A program made the position numbers and the translations under genes. Below are positions 16,862-25,308 of a stretch of DNA of 64,000 nt, one piece after another (the first letter of the stretch is position 1; each line of letters opens with the position of its first letter). This DNA comes from an uncultured Helicobacter sp. (GTDB taxonomy: Bacteria > Campylobacterota > Campylobacteria > Campylobacterales > Helicobacteraceae), in assembly GCA_944325775.1 (NCBI GenBank), contig CALVBL010000008.1, positions 1-64,000 on the forward strand. The letters run 5' to 3'. A model generated the notes under the pieces. The model made no database searches. It was given only the letters and a program-made list of their open reading frames with translations, and was not told the DNA's origin.

Positions 16862-17851
16862 TTACTTGGGATTTTGCTCTAGGGCGGTAATACGCACAAA
16901 CGGATAATGCACCACCTGCGCGCTAGGCAAGATCCCTATCGTGCCTCTCGCATTGGGGCAAAACTTCAGGACACGCTCCTGTGCCATAGCGCACACACCC
17001 GTATGATATCGCACGCTGTATGCACCCTCACGCGCGACCTTTAGTATCGCCTTAAAGGTCTCGGGTGCAAGCAGCTCGTGTGTGGTATTATCATGCCCCA
17101 TGCCCTCTGGTGTTTCAGATTCTAAACATACATACCCAAATGCCCCATTACTCTCGGGCAATTCCTCAAAAAGCGTGGGATCTAAGGGCGTGGATTGTTG
17201 TGTAGATTCTGTGCGTTGCGCAGAGGTTTTGGGATTGATATAAGATTCTCCAAGGTCTTGCACATACAGCTCTATATCCCACTCTCTAGCGATTCTGCCC
17301 AAGATCTGTGCGATAGAGTCGCTATGTGGATGCAGATACACATCTCGCCCCAGCAGCAGCGCACCGCCCTTGCGCACAAACTCCTGCGCATGCTCCACTT
17401 CCTCTTCACACAGATTGCTTTCATTGATGATGTAGCCCATATCCAGCTGCGTGACAAATCCCGCCAAACCCGTGCATTCTAGCCCTAGCAGCATACTCAC
17501 GCCATGCTCTGTGCCGATCTCATAGCGATACGCACTCACACCCCCACTCTCATCGCAAAACATCGGGTGTAGCACGATACCCTCACGCACACCAGCGCGT
17601 GCCATCATAGAGCGCGCCATAGGTGCAAATAGCCCAAAACTCATCGCTCTTACACAAGGCTGCGCGCTAAAATATCCAAAAGTCCGTATTATCTTACCAC
17701 TATACGCGCTTAGAATCTGTGTGAATCTCACACAATGCGCTTGCGGGGTGTCGGGCATAGAATCTACAAAATCTAAGGAAATTGTAGAATCTAGATTCTC
17801 TCTTGTGGGACTATGCTCTAGATTCTGATATGACCGGTGTGCTTGCTTCAT
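16862..17851 (-). CDS. Unrecognised cytoplasmic protein, possible distant NuoG-type fold
   Basis: 329 residues with no signal peptide or membrane segment; GGAG precedes ATG 17851. I do not recognise the family with confidence. Visible: cysteines at several points (not arranged as CxxC clusters), and a segment RKGGALLLGRDVYLHPHSDSI...LGRIAREWDIELYV. That segment resembles the repeat-like stretch I recall in epsilon-proteobacterial NuoG (VGEDLYxHP); this is a weak memory-based hint. The last third contains GVCAMAQERVLKFCPNARGTIGILPSAQVVHYPFVRI. It lies 9 bases before the phase-variable GT2 gene and 48 bases after the porin-like gene on the same strand. Function open. Confidence 0.6.
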   Translation of the reverse strand: MKQAHRSYQNLEHSPTRENLDSTISLDFVDSMPDTPQAHCVRFTQILSAYSGKIIRTFGYFSAQPCVRAMSFGLFAPMARSMMARAGVREGIVLHPMFCDESGGVSAYRYEIGTEHGVSMLLGLECTGLAGFVTQLDMGYIINESNLCEEEVEHAQEFVRKGGALLLGRDVYLHPHSDSIAQILGRIAREWDIELYVQDLGESYINPKTSAQRTESTQQSTPLDPTLFEELPESNGAFGYVCLESETPEGMGHDNTTHELLAPETFKAILKVAREGAYSVRYHTGVCAMAQERVLKFCPNARGTIGILPSAQVVHYPFVRITALEQNPK

Positions 17852-17899
17852 ACTCTGCTCCTTAGGTGATTTGGGTAAGTGTGAGGTGGCTTTAGAATC

Positions 17900-19189
17900 T
17901 TAAAAGTTGTAGCTTACCTGTGAAATCACATAACTCCTATCCAACGCCTTGCCCACTTCAGGCACTGCACCATTGATCGCCCAATGCACTTCCAGTGGCG
18001 TGGAAATATAATAAGTCGCGATCAAACTAAGCTTTAGCCGTGAATCTATCTCCCAGTCAATGTGGGCTTTGAGCGAATGCTCGCGCGCGCTTGGCGCGGT
18101 GGTGTAGCGTCCATCAAGCCCAAACACAAAATCCCCCGCCTTAGCAGTGTTTAACATGATATTGCTAAAAAACAGCGCACTAAAGGCATCAGGTGCGACT
18201 AGGGCATTAAGCGCGGGACCGGTGCTATAGACGCTATTATCAAGCGTATAGATCCCCAGCGGATTGCCCGGCTGCCCCATACGCGCATTGGCATTGCCGA
18301 TGTTTTTATACACCGCTAGGGCGACATTGTAATGCCGCAAAAAGTCAAAATCCTGCCGTGCGACAAGCGTGGCATTCCACCCCGAAGAATCCCCATCGCC
18401 AAAATCCGCAAAATAATGCTTCCTAATACCCTCCATGCCTTTGTGATGATAGGGAAAAAGCGCGGTGAGCTTTGTTTTAGAACCAAAAGTATCGCTATCA
18501 CCCGCATAGATCTCGAGATTCACACCCGGGGCGATATACTCGCGATTGCCATAATACACATACGCATCAAACTTCACAAACTCATTGGCATAGCCTACCT
18601 CGGCGTTTAAAATCCCATAGGTAGAGAACAACCGCTCATAATCCATCAGCCAGCCATTGCCCACGATCGCAAGTCCGCTCGTGCCAAAAAGTTTGAGATG
18701 AAAGCCCCCAGCACGCACTATAGCATTCACACCCTCGGCATACACATCGATCCAGTCGTCATTTTCTTGTTTGAATCTCCCGAGTTTGAGGTCGAGATTT
18801 TCACTTTGGTAACGCATATAGGCGTTATGCACGAAGAGATTATGCGCATTTGCCGCTGAAGCCCCTGCGGCATTTTCATTCATATATCCACTCCAAAAGC
18901 CCACATGATTAAACGCTAGACCCTTGGTAGAATCATGCGTAAGCCCTGCACCCACGCCACCTAACACGACTTCAAAGCCATTATATTTATAGCCCACATT
19001 GATCTGTCCTAGCGCATAGCCATAGGTGTTGTTAGGGAAGCTCCCTGCGAGCGTGGTGGCGTTTTTGTTAAAAAGCTCCATAGCACCGGTGTAAAAAAAT
19101 CCATTCTTAGATTCTGTGTCTTTAGAATCTACACTATCCTGCGCCCACAGCCAGCACATCACCGCCATAAGCCTACATATTTTTTTCAT
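17900..19189 (-). CDS. Helicobacter outer-membrane protein, Hof/OprD-like porin
   Basis: 429 residues from ATG 19189, which has GGAGG 7 bases upstream; the open frame extends 23 codons further without a better start. An N-terminal signal MKKICRLMAVMCWLWA is followed by a beta-rich protein with alternating aromatic strands (NVGYKYNGFEVVLGGVG, MRYQSENLDLKLGRFK). The C-terminal aromatic strand SYVISQVSYNF ends in Phe, as in outer-membrane beta barrels. The length and the LGRFKQENDDWIDVYAEGVNA element suit the Hof/OprD-like family of Helicobacter. Expected as a channel in the outer membrane; solute unknown. Confidence 0.8.
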   Translation of the reverse strand: MKKICRLMAVMCWLWAQDSVDSKDTESKNGFFYTGAMELFNKNATTLAGSFPNNTYGYALGQINVGYKYNGFEVVLGGVGAGLTHDSTKGLAFNHVGFWSGYMNENAAGASAANAHNLFVHNAYMRYQSENLDLKLGRFKQENDDWIDVYAEGVNAIVRAGGFHLKLFGTSGLAIVGNGWLMDYERLFSTYGILNAEVGYANEFVKFDAYVYYGNREYIAPGVNLEIYAGDSDTFGSKTKLTALFPYHHKGMEGIRKHYFADFGDGDSSGWNATLVARQDFDFLRHYNVALAVYKNIGNANARMGQPGNPLGIYTLDNSVYSTGPALNALVAPDAFSALFFSNIMLNTAKAGDFVFGLDGRYTTAPSAREHSLKAHIDWEIDSRLKLSLIATYYISTPLEVHWAINGAVPEVGKALDRSYVISQVSYNF

Positions 19190-19254
19190 TTCATTCCTCC
19201 ATGCATTAAATATTGTCGTTAGGTTTTGGTTGCGCCATCTTGCGCGATTTGCTA

Positions 19255-19968
19255 TCACTGGATATTGGTATAAACCGCCTGCACATCATCATCTTCTTCG
19301 ATCTTATCAAGCAGCTTTTCTGCCTCAATGATCTGCTCTTCGCTAAGTGCGATGGGACTTGTTGAGATACGCTGCAAGGTTGCCTTGCTAAGCGGGATCT
19401 CAAGCTTTTCAAAGCCCTCATTAAGTTTGCCAAAATCCTTGTAGTCTCCATACACAACCACCACACCATCATCGCGAGATTCTAACTCCTCTAGCCCATA
19501 GTCGATAAGCTCAAGCTCCAAATCCTCCAAGCTCATAGAATCTGGCTTGGCAAACTCAAACACACTCTTGCGCGCGAACATAAACTCCAGCGAGCCATTT
19601 GGCACGATCTGACTCCCGGGGGTTTTGTTAAAATAGCTTTTGATGTTAGCGATCGTGCGCGTGGGGTTGTCCGTGGTGCATTCGATAAAAATAAGCACAC
19701 CATTTGCTGCCTTGCCCTCATAGGTGATCTCGCTAAATTGCCCATCTTTGCCACTTGCACGCTTGATCGCGGCATCGATATTGTCCTTTGGCATATTTTG
19801 GGCTTTGGCATTGGCGATGGCGGTGCGGAGTTTGGCATTCATCGCTGGGTCACCACCGCCCTCTTTGGCAGCTACGGTAATAGCCTTGGCAAGCTTGGGG
19901 AAAATCTTGCTCATCTTGTCCCATCGTTTTTCTTTGGCTGCCCTGCGGTATTCAAACGCTCTTCCCAT
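19255..19968 (-). CDS. yebC: YebC/PmpR family protein
   Basis: 237 residues from ATG 19968 (MGRAFEYRRAAKEKRW), with AAGGA upstream; six further upstream codons are not needed. FPKLAKAITVAAKEGGGDPAMNAKLRTAI and QNMPKDNIDAAIKRA are the family core (DUF28), and CTTDNPTRTIANIK and the acidic C terminus fit. Members act as DNA-binding regulators or, as shown for YebC-type proteins, assist ribosomes at difficult sequences such as polyprolines. Regular length. Confidence 0.93.
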   Translation of the reverse strand: MGRAFEYRRAAKEKRWDKMSKIFPKLAKAITVAAKEGGGDPAMNAKLRTAIANAKAQNMPKDNIDAAIKRASGKDGQFSEITYEGKAANGVLIFIECTTDNPTRTIANIKSYFNKTPGSQIVPNGSLEFMFARKSVFEFAKPDSMSLEDLELELIDYGLEELESRDDGVVVVYGDYKDFGKLNEGFEKLEIPLSKATLQRISTSPIALSEEQIIEAEKLLDKIEEDDDVQAVYTNIQ

Positions 19969-19998
19969 TACAAATCCTTGATTCAAAATAAAAGCGCT

Positions 19999-20004
19999 AT
20001 TATA
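19999..20004 (-). promoter_or_regulatory. -10 box for yebC
   Basis: TATAAT on the minus strand, 30 bases upstream of the yebC ATG at 19968. Confidence 0.5.
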
Positions 20005-20061
20005 ATTAAGCGGTGCGTTAGAAAAACTTAAATTAAGATTTATTTTATTAGAATCTGCGGA

Positions 20062-20067
20062 TATACT
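20062..20067 (+). promoter_or_regulatory. Candidate -10 box for DUF2135/TPR gene
   Basis: TATACT 22 bases before the ATG at 20090; GGAGG at 20079-20083 lies between. Confidence 0.4.
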
Positions 20068-20089
20068 AACATTCTTTGGAGGTGCGATA

Positions 20090-21307
20090 ATGAGAAAATT
20101 ACTCTATATTGTGAGCGTGTGTATCGGACTCACATATGCGGACACAAGCGTGAATGTGCTTGATGCGACGATCAAGGATAAAGTGCTTGAAGATGTAGAG
20201 GTAACTTTCCAAAAGGAGGGACAATCCTCGATAAAGACCAAGACAGATTCTAAAGGTATAGCCACACTTCCTACGCCATTTGGCGATGATAGTACCAATG
20301 TGATAATGATCCTCAAAAAAGATGGTTATGCGAGTATGGCGGTCAAATGCCCCTGTGATGGCTTTGTCTATGCGATGAGTCCGGTGCTAGAAAATCTCGA
20401 TAGTCTCCGCGTGGTGTTGCAATGGGACGATCAGCCCAAAGATATGGACTTGCACGCGTATTTTGAGAATAATCATATTTATTTTAGCGATAGGCATGGC
20501 GATAAAGCATACTTAGATGTCGATGATGTTGATGGCTTTGGTCCCGAAACAATCACGATACAAAAGCGCAAAAATGGGCAAAAATATGTGTTTTTCGTGC
20601 ATACCTTTAGTTCGTGGGCAAAAGAAATCCGCGATGCTGATGGCAAATATACTTTACCACTTGATAAGCTCAAAAATGTCAAAGTCTATGTGTATATAGG
20701 CTCCTCGCTCGTGCGCACATATACGATGCCCAAGATCCCAAATGGGCTAGAAAATGCTAGAATCTGGGTGCCCTTCTATATCGATGAGGAAGGCAAGATC
20801 ATCGATAAAAACATCATCATCGATGATGGTAACCCAGCTGCTTCTGGCGACAGCTTTGGTCCGGATTTAGAGAAAATCATCGCAAAAAATTTCAACCTCT
20901 CTTATGCACATTTGGTTTCACAAGCGGATAAAAAACGCGCCAAAAACCTCAATAATCAAGGCGAAAAAGCCTACCATGCTAAAGACTATGAGCGTGCCAT
21001 AAGCTTGTATATGGATTCTATTGATCTCAATCCCAATGATGGACAGACCTACTCCAATCTCGGACTAGCCTACCAAAAAGCCGGCAAGCTTGCTGAAGCA
21101 AACTGGGCAAATCGCAAAGCCATAGAGCTCGCAAGCGGAGCAAATGCCAATGTGATCAAAGCCAGCTCCTACTATAACATTGCGAGAATCTATGAAGAGA
21201 AGGGCGAGTATGAAAGCGCATTACAAAATTTCCAAAACGCTCAAGCCCACAAGAAAAATGAGGTCTATACCAATGCCATTAGGCGTATGGAAGAAAAGCT
21301 ACGCTAA
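20090..21307 (+). CDS. Secreted DUF2135-like (YfaP-type) protein with C-terminal TPRs
   Basis: 405 residues. Signal peptide MRKLLYIVSVCIGLTYA, then a carboxypeptidase-regulatory-like beta domain (about 20-105; DATIKDKVLEDVEVTF...TKTDSKGIATL). Next comes a DUF2135-like domain: VVLQWDDQPKDMDLHAYF (about 107-124) and DVDDVDGFGPETITI (about 144-158), which match the pattern W-D-x-P-x-D-x-D-L-H and the LDxDDxxGxGPE motif of YfaP. Tetratricopeptide repeats follow (GEKAYHAKDYERAISLYMDSIDLNPND and two more). Acidic D-rich loops suggest Ca2+ binding. Its end overlaps the polysaccharide deacetylase gene, implying a joint periplasmic task. Role in detail unknown. Confidence 0.78.
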   Translation: MRKLLYIVSVCIGLTYADTSVNVLDATIKDKVLEDVEVTFQKEGQSSIKTKTDSKGIATLPTPFGDDSTNVIMILKKDGYASMAVKCPCDGFVYAMSPVLENLDSLRVVLQWDDQPKDMDLHAYFENNHIYFSDRHGDKAYLDVDDVDGFGPETITIQKRKNGQKYVFFVHTFSSWAKEIRDADGKYTLPLDKLKNVKVYVYIGSSLVRTYTMPKIPNGLENARIWVPFYIDEEGKIIDKNIIIDDGNPAASGDSFGPDLEKIIAKNFNLSYAHLVSQADKKRAKNLNNQGEKAYHAKDYERAISLYMDSIDLNPNDGQTYSNLGLAYQKAGKLAEANWANRKAIELASGANANVIKASSYYNIARIYEEKGEYESALQNFQNAQAHKKNEVYTNAIRRMEEKLR

Positions 21308-22427
21308 GGTGATTGCCACTATCATCGTGCTATGGGGCGTATTCGCCTGCATAAGCTATAGTGCCAAGGTGGAAGTGGCGATAGCGGACACAAGTGCGTG
21401 GGCATATCCGCTAAACTCCCCCGCTAGTTTTGACTTTGCGTCAAAAATGGAAATGCTGGCTTTTGTGCGGCATTTCCAAGCCATTCAAAACCTCGATGAT
21501 AATGCGCTAAGAGCCTATATCCAGCCCAAGGTAAAAAATCCTAACTTGGATTCTATACGCGCCTATTTCGCGCGAATGCAGGCAAAGATTCTCTCGAACT
21601 TTGGGGCAATCACAGAGGCAGAATCTAAACGTGAGAAGCTCTCTTATGATTTTCTCCCGTCTCTCACACCTCCGATTAGATGGGCAGATGTGCTTACCAC
21701 AAGCCAATATGCTATGGACAATCTACCCACAGAGCTTACAAAATGGCAGGAGAATACCGAGGCATTTTATACACAATATCTTTTGGAGCAAGTGAGGTTG
21801 GCGGCGCTGTTTCCGCGTATCACAAGCGAGATTTTACCCCTTGGGAAATTGGAGATCCTAGGTGATGAGATACCAGACAAACACTTTGTCCTTACCTTTG
21901 ATGATGGACCAACGCTAAAGGGTGGCAACACCGATAGACTCATCACGCTTTTAGAGAATCTCAAAATACAAGCGATGTTTTTTGTGCTAGGGGAAAATCT
22001 TAGCACAAGAGGCGATGTGGGCAAGCTCTATGCCAATATGATCGTGGGCTATCACGGCGATGTGCATAAGCCCCACACCAAGCTAGAGATTTATCACAAC
22101 GTCCCTGCCCAAAGCCAAAAAGTCGCTACACTAGGTAGTGCAAAACACGCGGGGCACTGCTACTTCCGCCCGCCTTATGGACAGCGAGATCCTCATCTCC
22201 TCCAGATGCTAGAGGAAGCAGGCTGCAAGGTCGTGCTGTGGAATATAGATTCACAAGATTGGGGAAATATCAGCCCAGAGCAGATATATGATAGAATCCT
22301 CACACTCACGCTCCTATGGCGCAGTGGGATCATACTATTCCATGATGTGCATTCTAAGTCTTATAAGATTTTGCCGCGTTTGGTGCAAACATTACGAGAA
22401 TGCGGAGTGGAATTTGAGAATCTTTAG
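21258..22427 (+). CDS. Membrane-anchored polysaccharide deacetylase
   Basis: About 389 residues from ATG 21258 (an ATG at 21273 with AGG nearby is equally possible). The gene overlaps the preceding DUF2135/TPR gene by about 50 bases. One N-terminal membrane helix (KVIATIIVLWGVFACISY), a helical domain of some 150 residues, then a NodB domain: motif 1 TFDDGPTLKGG, the His pair in GYHGDVHKPH, motif 3 RPPYGQRDP, motif 4 LWNIDSQDWG, motif 5 ILFHD. All metal and catalytic residues of the CE4 family are present. Such enzymes remove N-acetyl groups from peptidoglycan or other GlcNAc polymers in the periplasm; in H. pylori PgdA this gives lysozyme resistance. The substrate here is not proven. Confidence 0.87.
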   Translation: MRSIPMPLGVWKKSYAKVIATIIVLWGVFACISYSAKVEVAIADTSAWAYPLNSPASFDFASKMEMLAFVRHFQAIQNLDDNALRAYIQPKVKNPNLDSIRAYFARMQAKILSNFGAITEAESKREKLSYDFLPSLTPPIRWADVLTTSQYAMDNLPTELTKWQENTEAFYTQYLLEQVRLAALFPRITSEILPLGKLEILGDEIPDKHFVLTFDDGPTLKGGNTDRLITLLENLKIQAMFFVLGENLSTRGDVGKLYANMIVGYHGDVHKPHTKLEIYHNVPAQSQKVATLGSAKHAGHCYFRPPYGQRDPHLLQMLEEAGCKVVLWNIDSQDWGNISPEQIYDRILTLTLLWRSGIILFHDVHSKSYKILPRLVQTLRECGVEFENL

Positions 22428-22520
22428 AGTATAAATACGCAATTTAAGCTGATTTGAAATAAATTCAGCTATCATTCCCACATAAGCATTTTGCTTAAAT
22501 TCATCAAAGGAGCAGTGGAA

Positions 22521-22958
22521 ATGAAGAAATTTCTAGGAAGTCTAGCACTAGCTAGCGTATTGGTCAGCAGCGCGTTTGCAGGGGCAAACTCAAATGTGGG
22601 TTGTGGTTTGGGTTCTAAACTCATCGACAAGCAAGGGCTTATTTGGAATCTATTCCAAATCACTACAAACAACTCCTCAGGAACACAAACCTTTGGTATC
22701 ACTTCAGGGACCTCTGGCTGCCAATGGCAAGGGATCGTAATGGATACGAGAGTGCAGGAGTTCGTGGCTTCAAATATGGACACACTCTCTAAAGAAATCG
22801 CACAAGGCAAAGGCGAGTCGCTTGATACATTTGTAGAGCTTCTCCAAGTAGAAGACAAAGAAGGCTTCAAGCTAGCACTTCAAGAAAACTACAACAAACT
22901 CTATGCGAGCAAAGATGCACAAATGGCAGATGTGCTAAGCAACGCCGCAACACTCTAG
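22521..22958 (+). CDS. DUF3015 family periplasmic protein
   Basis: 145 residues from ATG 22521, with AAGGAG at 22507-22512. Signal peptide MKKFLGSLALASVLVSSAFA. The mature protein starts GANSNVGCGLGSKLI and has WNLFQITTNNSSGTQTFGITSGTSGC, the recognisable core of DUF3015 (two conserved Cys, GT-rich). Family function is unknown; members are secreted and often single-copy in Proteobacteria. Monocistronic by spacing. Confidence 0.85.
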   Translation: MKKFLGSLALASVLVSSAFAGANSNVGCGLGSKLIDKQGLIWNLFQITTNNSSGTQTFGITSGTSGCQWQGIVMDTRVQEFVASNMDTLSKEIAQGKGESLDTFVELLQVEDKEGFKLALQENYNKLYASKDAQMADVLSNAATL

Positions 22959-23306
22959 AATCTAGATTCACGCGATTCGCTCTTTTGGGCGGATTGCCCT
23001 GCTAGACTGCATACGATAGGGATTTTCTTTATCGTTTGTGGTGTTTTTCTCTCAATTTTACTTCTTAGCGTTAAAGAATCTAGCCCGCTATACTTTCTTA
23101 AAATCACACTTAGCTTGTCGTTTATAGAGATAATCTTTTGCTTGTTTTGCTCTAGATTCTGATACCGAGGGTTATCGCTATGTAGGAGAGTTTCTTTATC
23201 GCGCCCGCAGGGGGAGATTCCCGCCCGATTTGCTTGTGTTAACACATTGTTTTTGTAGAATCTTTGTGAGAGTTTTTAGATTCTATGAAATTTGTTACAC
23301 AAAAGC
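22959..23306. other. Non-coding gap between convergent genes
   Basis: 348 bases between the DUF3015 gene and fur, which converge here. It opens with TAGAATCTAGATTCA, an inverted pair of the abundant heptamer. A 96-codon open frame on the minus strand lacks an RBS and recognisable motifs and is not called. No clear terminator with a U tract is visible. Confidence 0.5.
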
Positions 23307-23762
23307 CTACGACATTTGGCATTTAGCACATTTGACAAAAAGCCGCATATCGTGACTGATGAGTTTAGCACCAAATTCTTGAGCGATCTTTATCTGTAGA
23401 GCTTCGATTTGGGGATTGACAAACTCGATGATATCGCCACAATCAAGACAGATAATATGATCGTGATGCTCCTTAGAGGCTATCTCATAGCGTCTCCCAC
23501 TTTTATCGGCTTCTAGCGCGGTGATAAAGCCACTTTTTTCTAAAAAACTCAAGATTCTATACACCGATGAAATACTTGCATTTTTATCTGTCGTGCGGAT
23601 TTTGTTGGTGATTTCTTCGGGACTTAGGTGTGTGCCGCTTTTATACAGCACGGTGAGAATCTCCTCGCGTTGTTTGGAGTTTTTGAGCCCATTGCGCCGA
23701 ATCTCTGCACGCAATCGCTCCAAAATCGCCTCTAATGTTTCTAGTCGTTTGCTCTCTATCAT
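23307..23762 (-). CDS. fur: Ferric uptake regulator Fur
   Basis: 151 residues from ATG 23762 (MIESKRLETLEAILERLR), matching the N terminus of Helicobacter Fur; the frame extends 23 codons upstream without a better start. The winged helix includes RNGLKNSKQREEILTVLYKSGTHLSPEEI and SISSVYRILSFLEKSGFI. Metal ligands lie in KEHHDHIICLDCGDIIEF and the second cysteine pair CAKCQ near the end. Fur represses or activates iron, acid and nickel genes. Transcribed divergently from tlpD with an AT-rich spacer, where autoregulation is likely. Confidence 0.94.
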   Translation of the reverse strand: MIESKRLETLEAILERLRAEIRRNGLKNSKQREEILTVLYKSGTHLSPEEITNKIRTTDKNASISSVYRILSFLEKSGFITALEADKSGRRYEIASKEHHDHIICLDCGDIIEFVNPQIEALQIKIAQEFGAKLISHDMRLFVKCAKCQMS

Positions 23763-23809
23763 CGCTATGCCCTGCCTTTGTTTGTTATCAAAATGTAATA
23801 TATTTTGAG

Positions 23810-23815
23810 ATTGTA
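23810..23815 (-). promoter_or_regulatory. -10 box for fur
   Basis: TACAAT on the minus strand (within GCTACAATC), 47 bases upstream of the fur ATG. The surrounding sequence is very AT-rich, as expected for Fur-bound operators, but I could not fix an operator. Confidence 0.45.
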
Positions 23816-23966
23816 GCATATTATCCAGCAAAATGTGCGAATTTTTTGGATTTTACATCAAGATTTAACAAACTTTGGTAGGAATTTTTGGTGTATTTTT
23901 GGGTTTTTATGGCATAATCGTCTCAAAGGCCTTGAACCTTAACAAAAACTTAAAGAGAGGATCATC

Positions 23967-25283
23967 ATGTTTGGTTCAAAAAAACACACAAACAATCAGC
24001 ATAGTTTCGACAAAGAGATCCAACATCTCAAAGAAGAGATTGAGCATTACAAAGAAGCTCTAGGATTTACACAACAAGAAATCATCATAGGTATCAAAAA
24101 CGGCGAGGTTGTGTTCAAAAACAAGGTCGCTCAGCAAATGCCAAATTTTGATGTGTTTGTTGCTCACTTGGATCACAACATAACTTCTCTCTCACTACCT
24201 ATGGGGGAATTTACCATCGCTACCAAAAAAGTGGGTGATGTGATCTACTACTCTGCTATTGCACTGGATTTGCGCAGTGATCGAAGTGGGGGATTTGATC
24301 TCTTTGATACATACAGCAAGTCTATGGCAAGCGGTATCGTCGGCACGCAGTCTGCCCTGCAAGATGTCTTAGAGCTATCAGCCGAGGTTGTCGCGCACGC
24401 TAGTGAATCTGTGCAAAAGGCAGAAAGTGGGCGCGAAATGAGCAATGATGCCCTTGATAAAATTGAGGTGTTATATGAAAAAATGCAAATCTCCACGCAG
24501 CTTGTGGATTCGCTCGCACAAAGAAGCAATGAAATCACCAATGTCGTTTCGCTCATCGACGATATCGCAGAGCAGACAAACCTCCTAGCTCTCAATGCCG
24601 CGATCGAAGCGGCACGCGCAGGTGAGCATGGGCGTGGGTTTGCTGTGGTGGCAGACGAGGTGCGCAAACTCGCTGAAAAAACCCAAAAAGCCACCAAAGA
24701 AATCGCTGTCGTCGTCAAATCTATGCAACAAGAAGCCAATGATATCCAAAGCGGTACCGAAGAGACGAACGCTGCAACAAATGTCGTGAGAGATGTGATT
24801 GCCTCCCTCACTGATATTATCAATGAACTCAAAGTCGGCAACCTTGTCAATAACCAAATCTCATCATCTCTTAGCTCACAGATTTTCTGTACTCTTGCCA
24901 AACTCGATCACACTGTGTATAAGAACAATCTATATGGATTCTTGTTTGGGATCAAAGACAGCTTTAACAAAGTCGATCACAGAAGTTGCCGCCTTGGTAA
25001 ATGGTACTTTGAGGGACGCGGCAAGCAGCTCTTTAGTCATACCAATGGATATAAGAAACTTGATGCATTCCACGAAGAGGTGCATACACAGGCTATCTCA
25101 CTGGTTAATGCCATCGAAGATCCTAACATCGGATGTCCAAAATCCTGCATACAGCAGAAAATCTCTGCGATGGAAAAAGGTAGTGACGGCGTGATGAGCT
25201 GTATTGATGAACTCTATGGAGAGATTCATAGCGAAATCCAAGCCAAAATAGACAATCTCCAAAGCTCACAAAACAAAGCCTAG
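23967..25283 (+). CDS. tlpD: Cytosolic chemoreceptor TlpD with CZB zinc-binding domain
   Basis: 438 residues with no membrane segments. N-terminal coiled coil (KEIQHLKEEIEHYKEAL, about 15-31), a variable sensor region, then the methyl-accepting signalling hairpin with tip IDDIAEQTNLLALNAAIEAA and RAGEHGRGFAVVADEVRKLAE. The C-terminal CZB domain has its ligands in LAKLDHTVYKNNLYG, HRSCRLGKWYFEGRG and AFHEEVHTQA. Length, order and the C-terminal motifs match H. pylori TlpD, which directs motility away from oxidative or energy stress and senses zinc or hypochlorous acid through CZB. RBS AGAGAGGA upstream of ATG 23967. Confidence 0.93.
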   Translation: MFGSKKHTNNQHSFDKEIQHLKEEIEHYKEALGFTQQEIIIGIKNGEVVFKNKVAQQMPNFDVFVAHLDHNITSLSLPMGEFTIATKKVGDVIYYSAIALDLRSDRSGGFDLFDTYSKSMASGIVGTQSALQDVLELSAEVVAHASESVQKAESGREMSNDALDKIEVLYEKMQISTQLVDSLAQRSNEITNVVSLIDDIAEQTNLLALNAAIEAARAGEHGRGFAVVADEVRKLAEKTQKATKEIAVVVKSMQQEANDIQSGTEETNAATNVVRDVIASLTDIINELKVGNLVNNQISSSLSSQIFCTLAKLDHTVYKNNLYGFLFGIKDSFNKVDHRSCRLGKWYFEGRGKQLFSHTNGYKKLDAFHEEVHTQAISLVNAIEDPNIGCPKSCIQQKISAMEKGSDGVMSCIDELYGEIHSEIQAKIDNLQSSQNKA

Positions 25284-25308
25284 TTTTTAAAAATCTACAG
25301 AGTCTGTC

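Noticed and set aside
22955..23245. 96-codon open frame on the minus strand between the DUF3015 gene and fur
   Set aside because: Starts at GTG without an RBS, has no motif, and reads through repeated heptamers; more likely non-coding.
24248..24901. 217-codon frame antisense to tlpD
   Set aside because: It mirrors the highly biased codons of the chemoreceptor signalling domain; Ser/Ala-rich with no motif.
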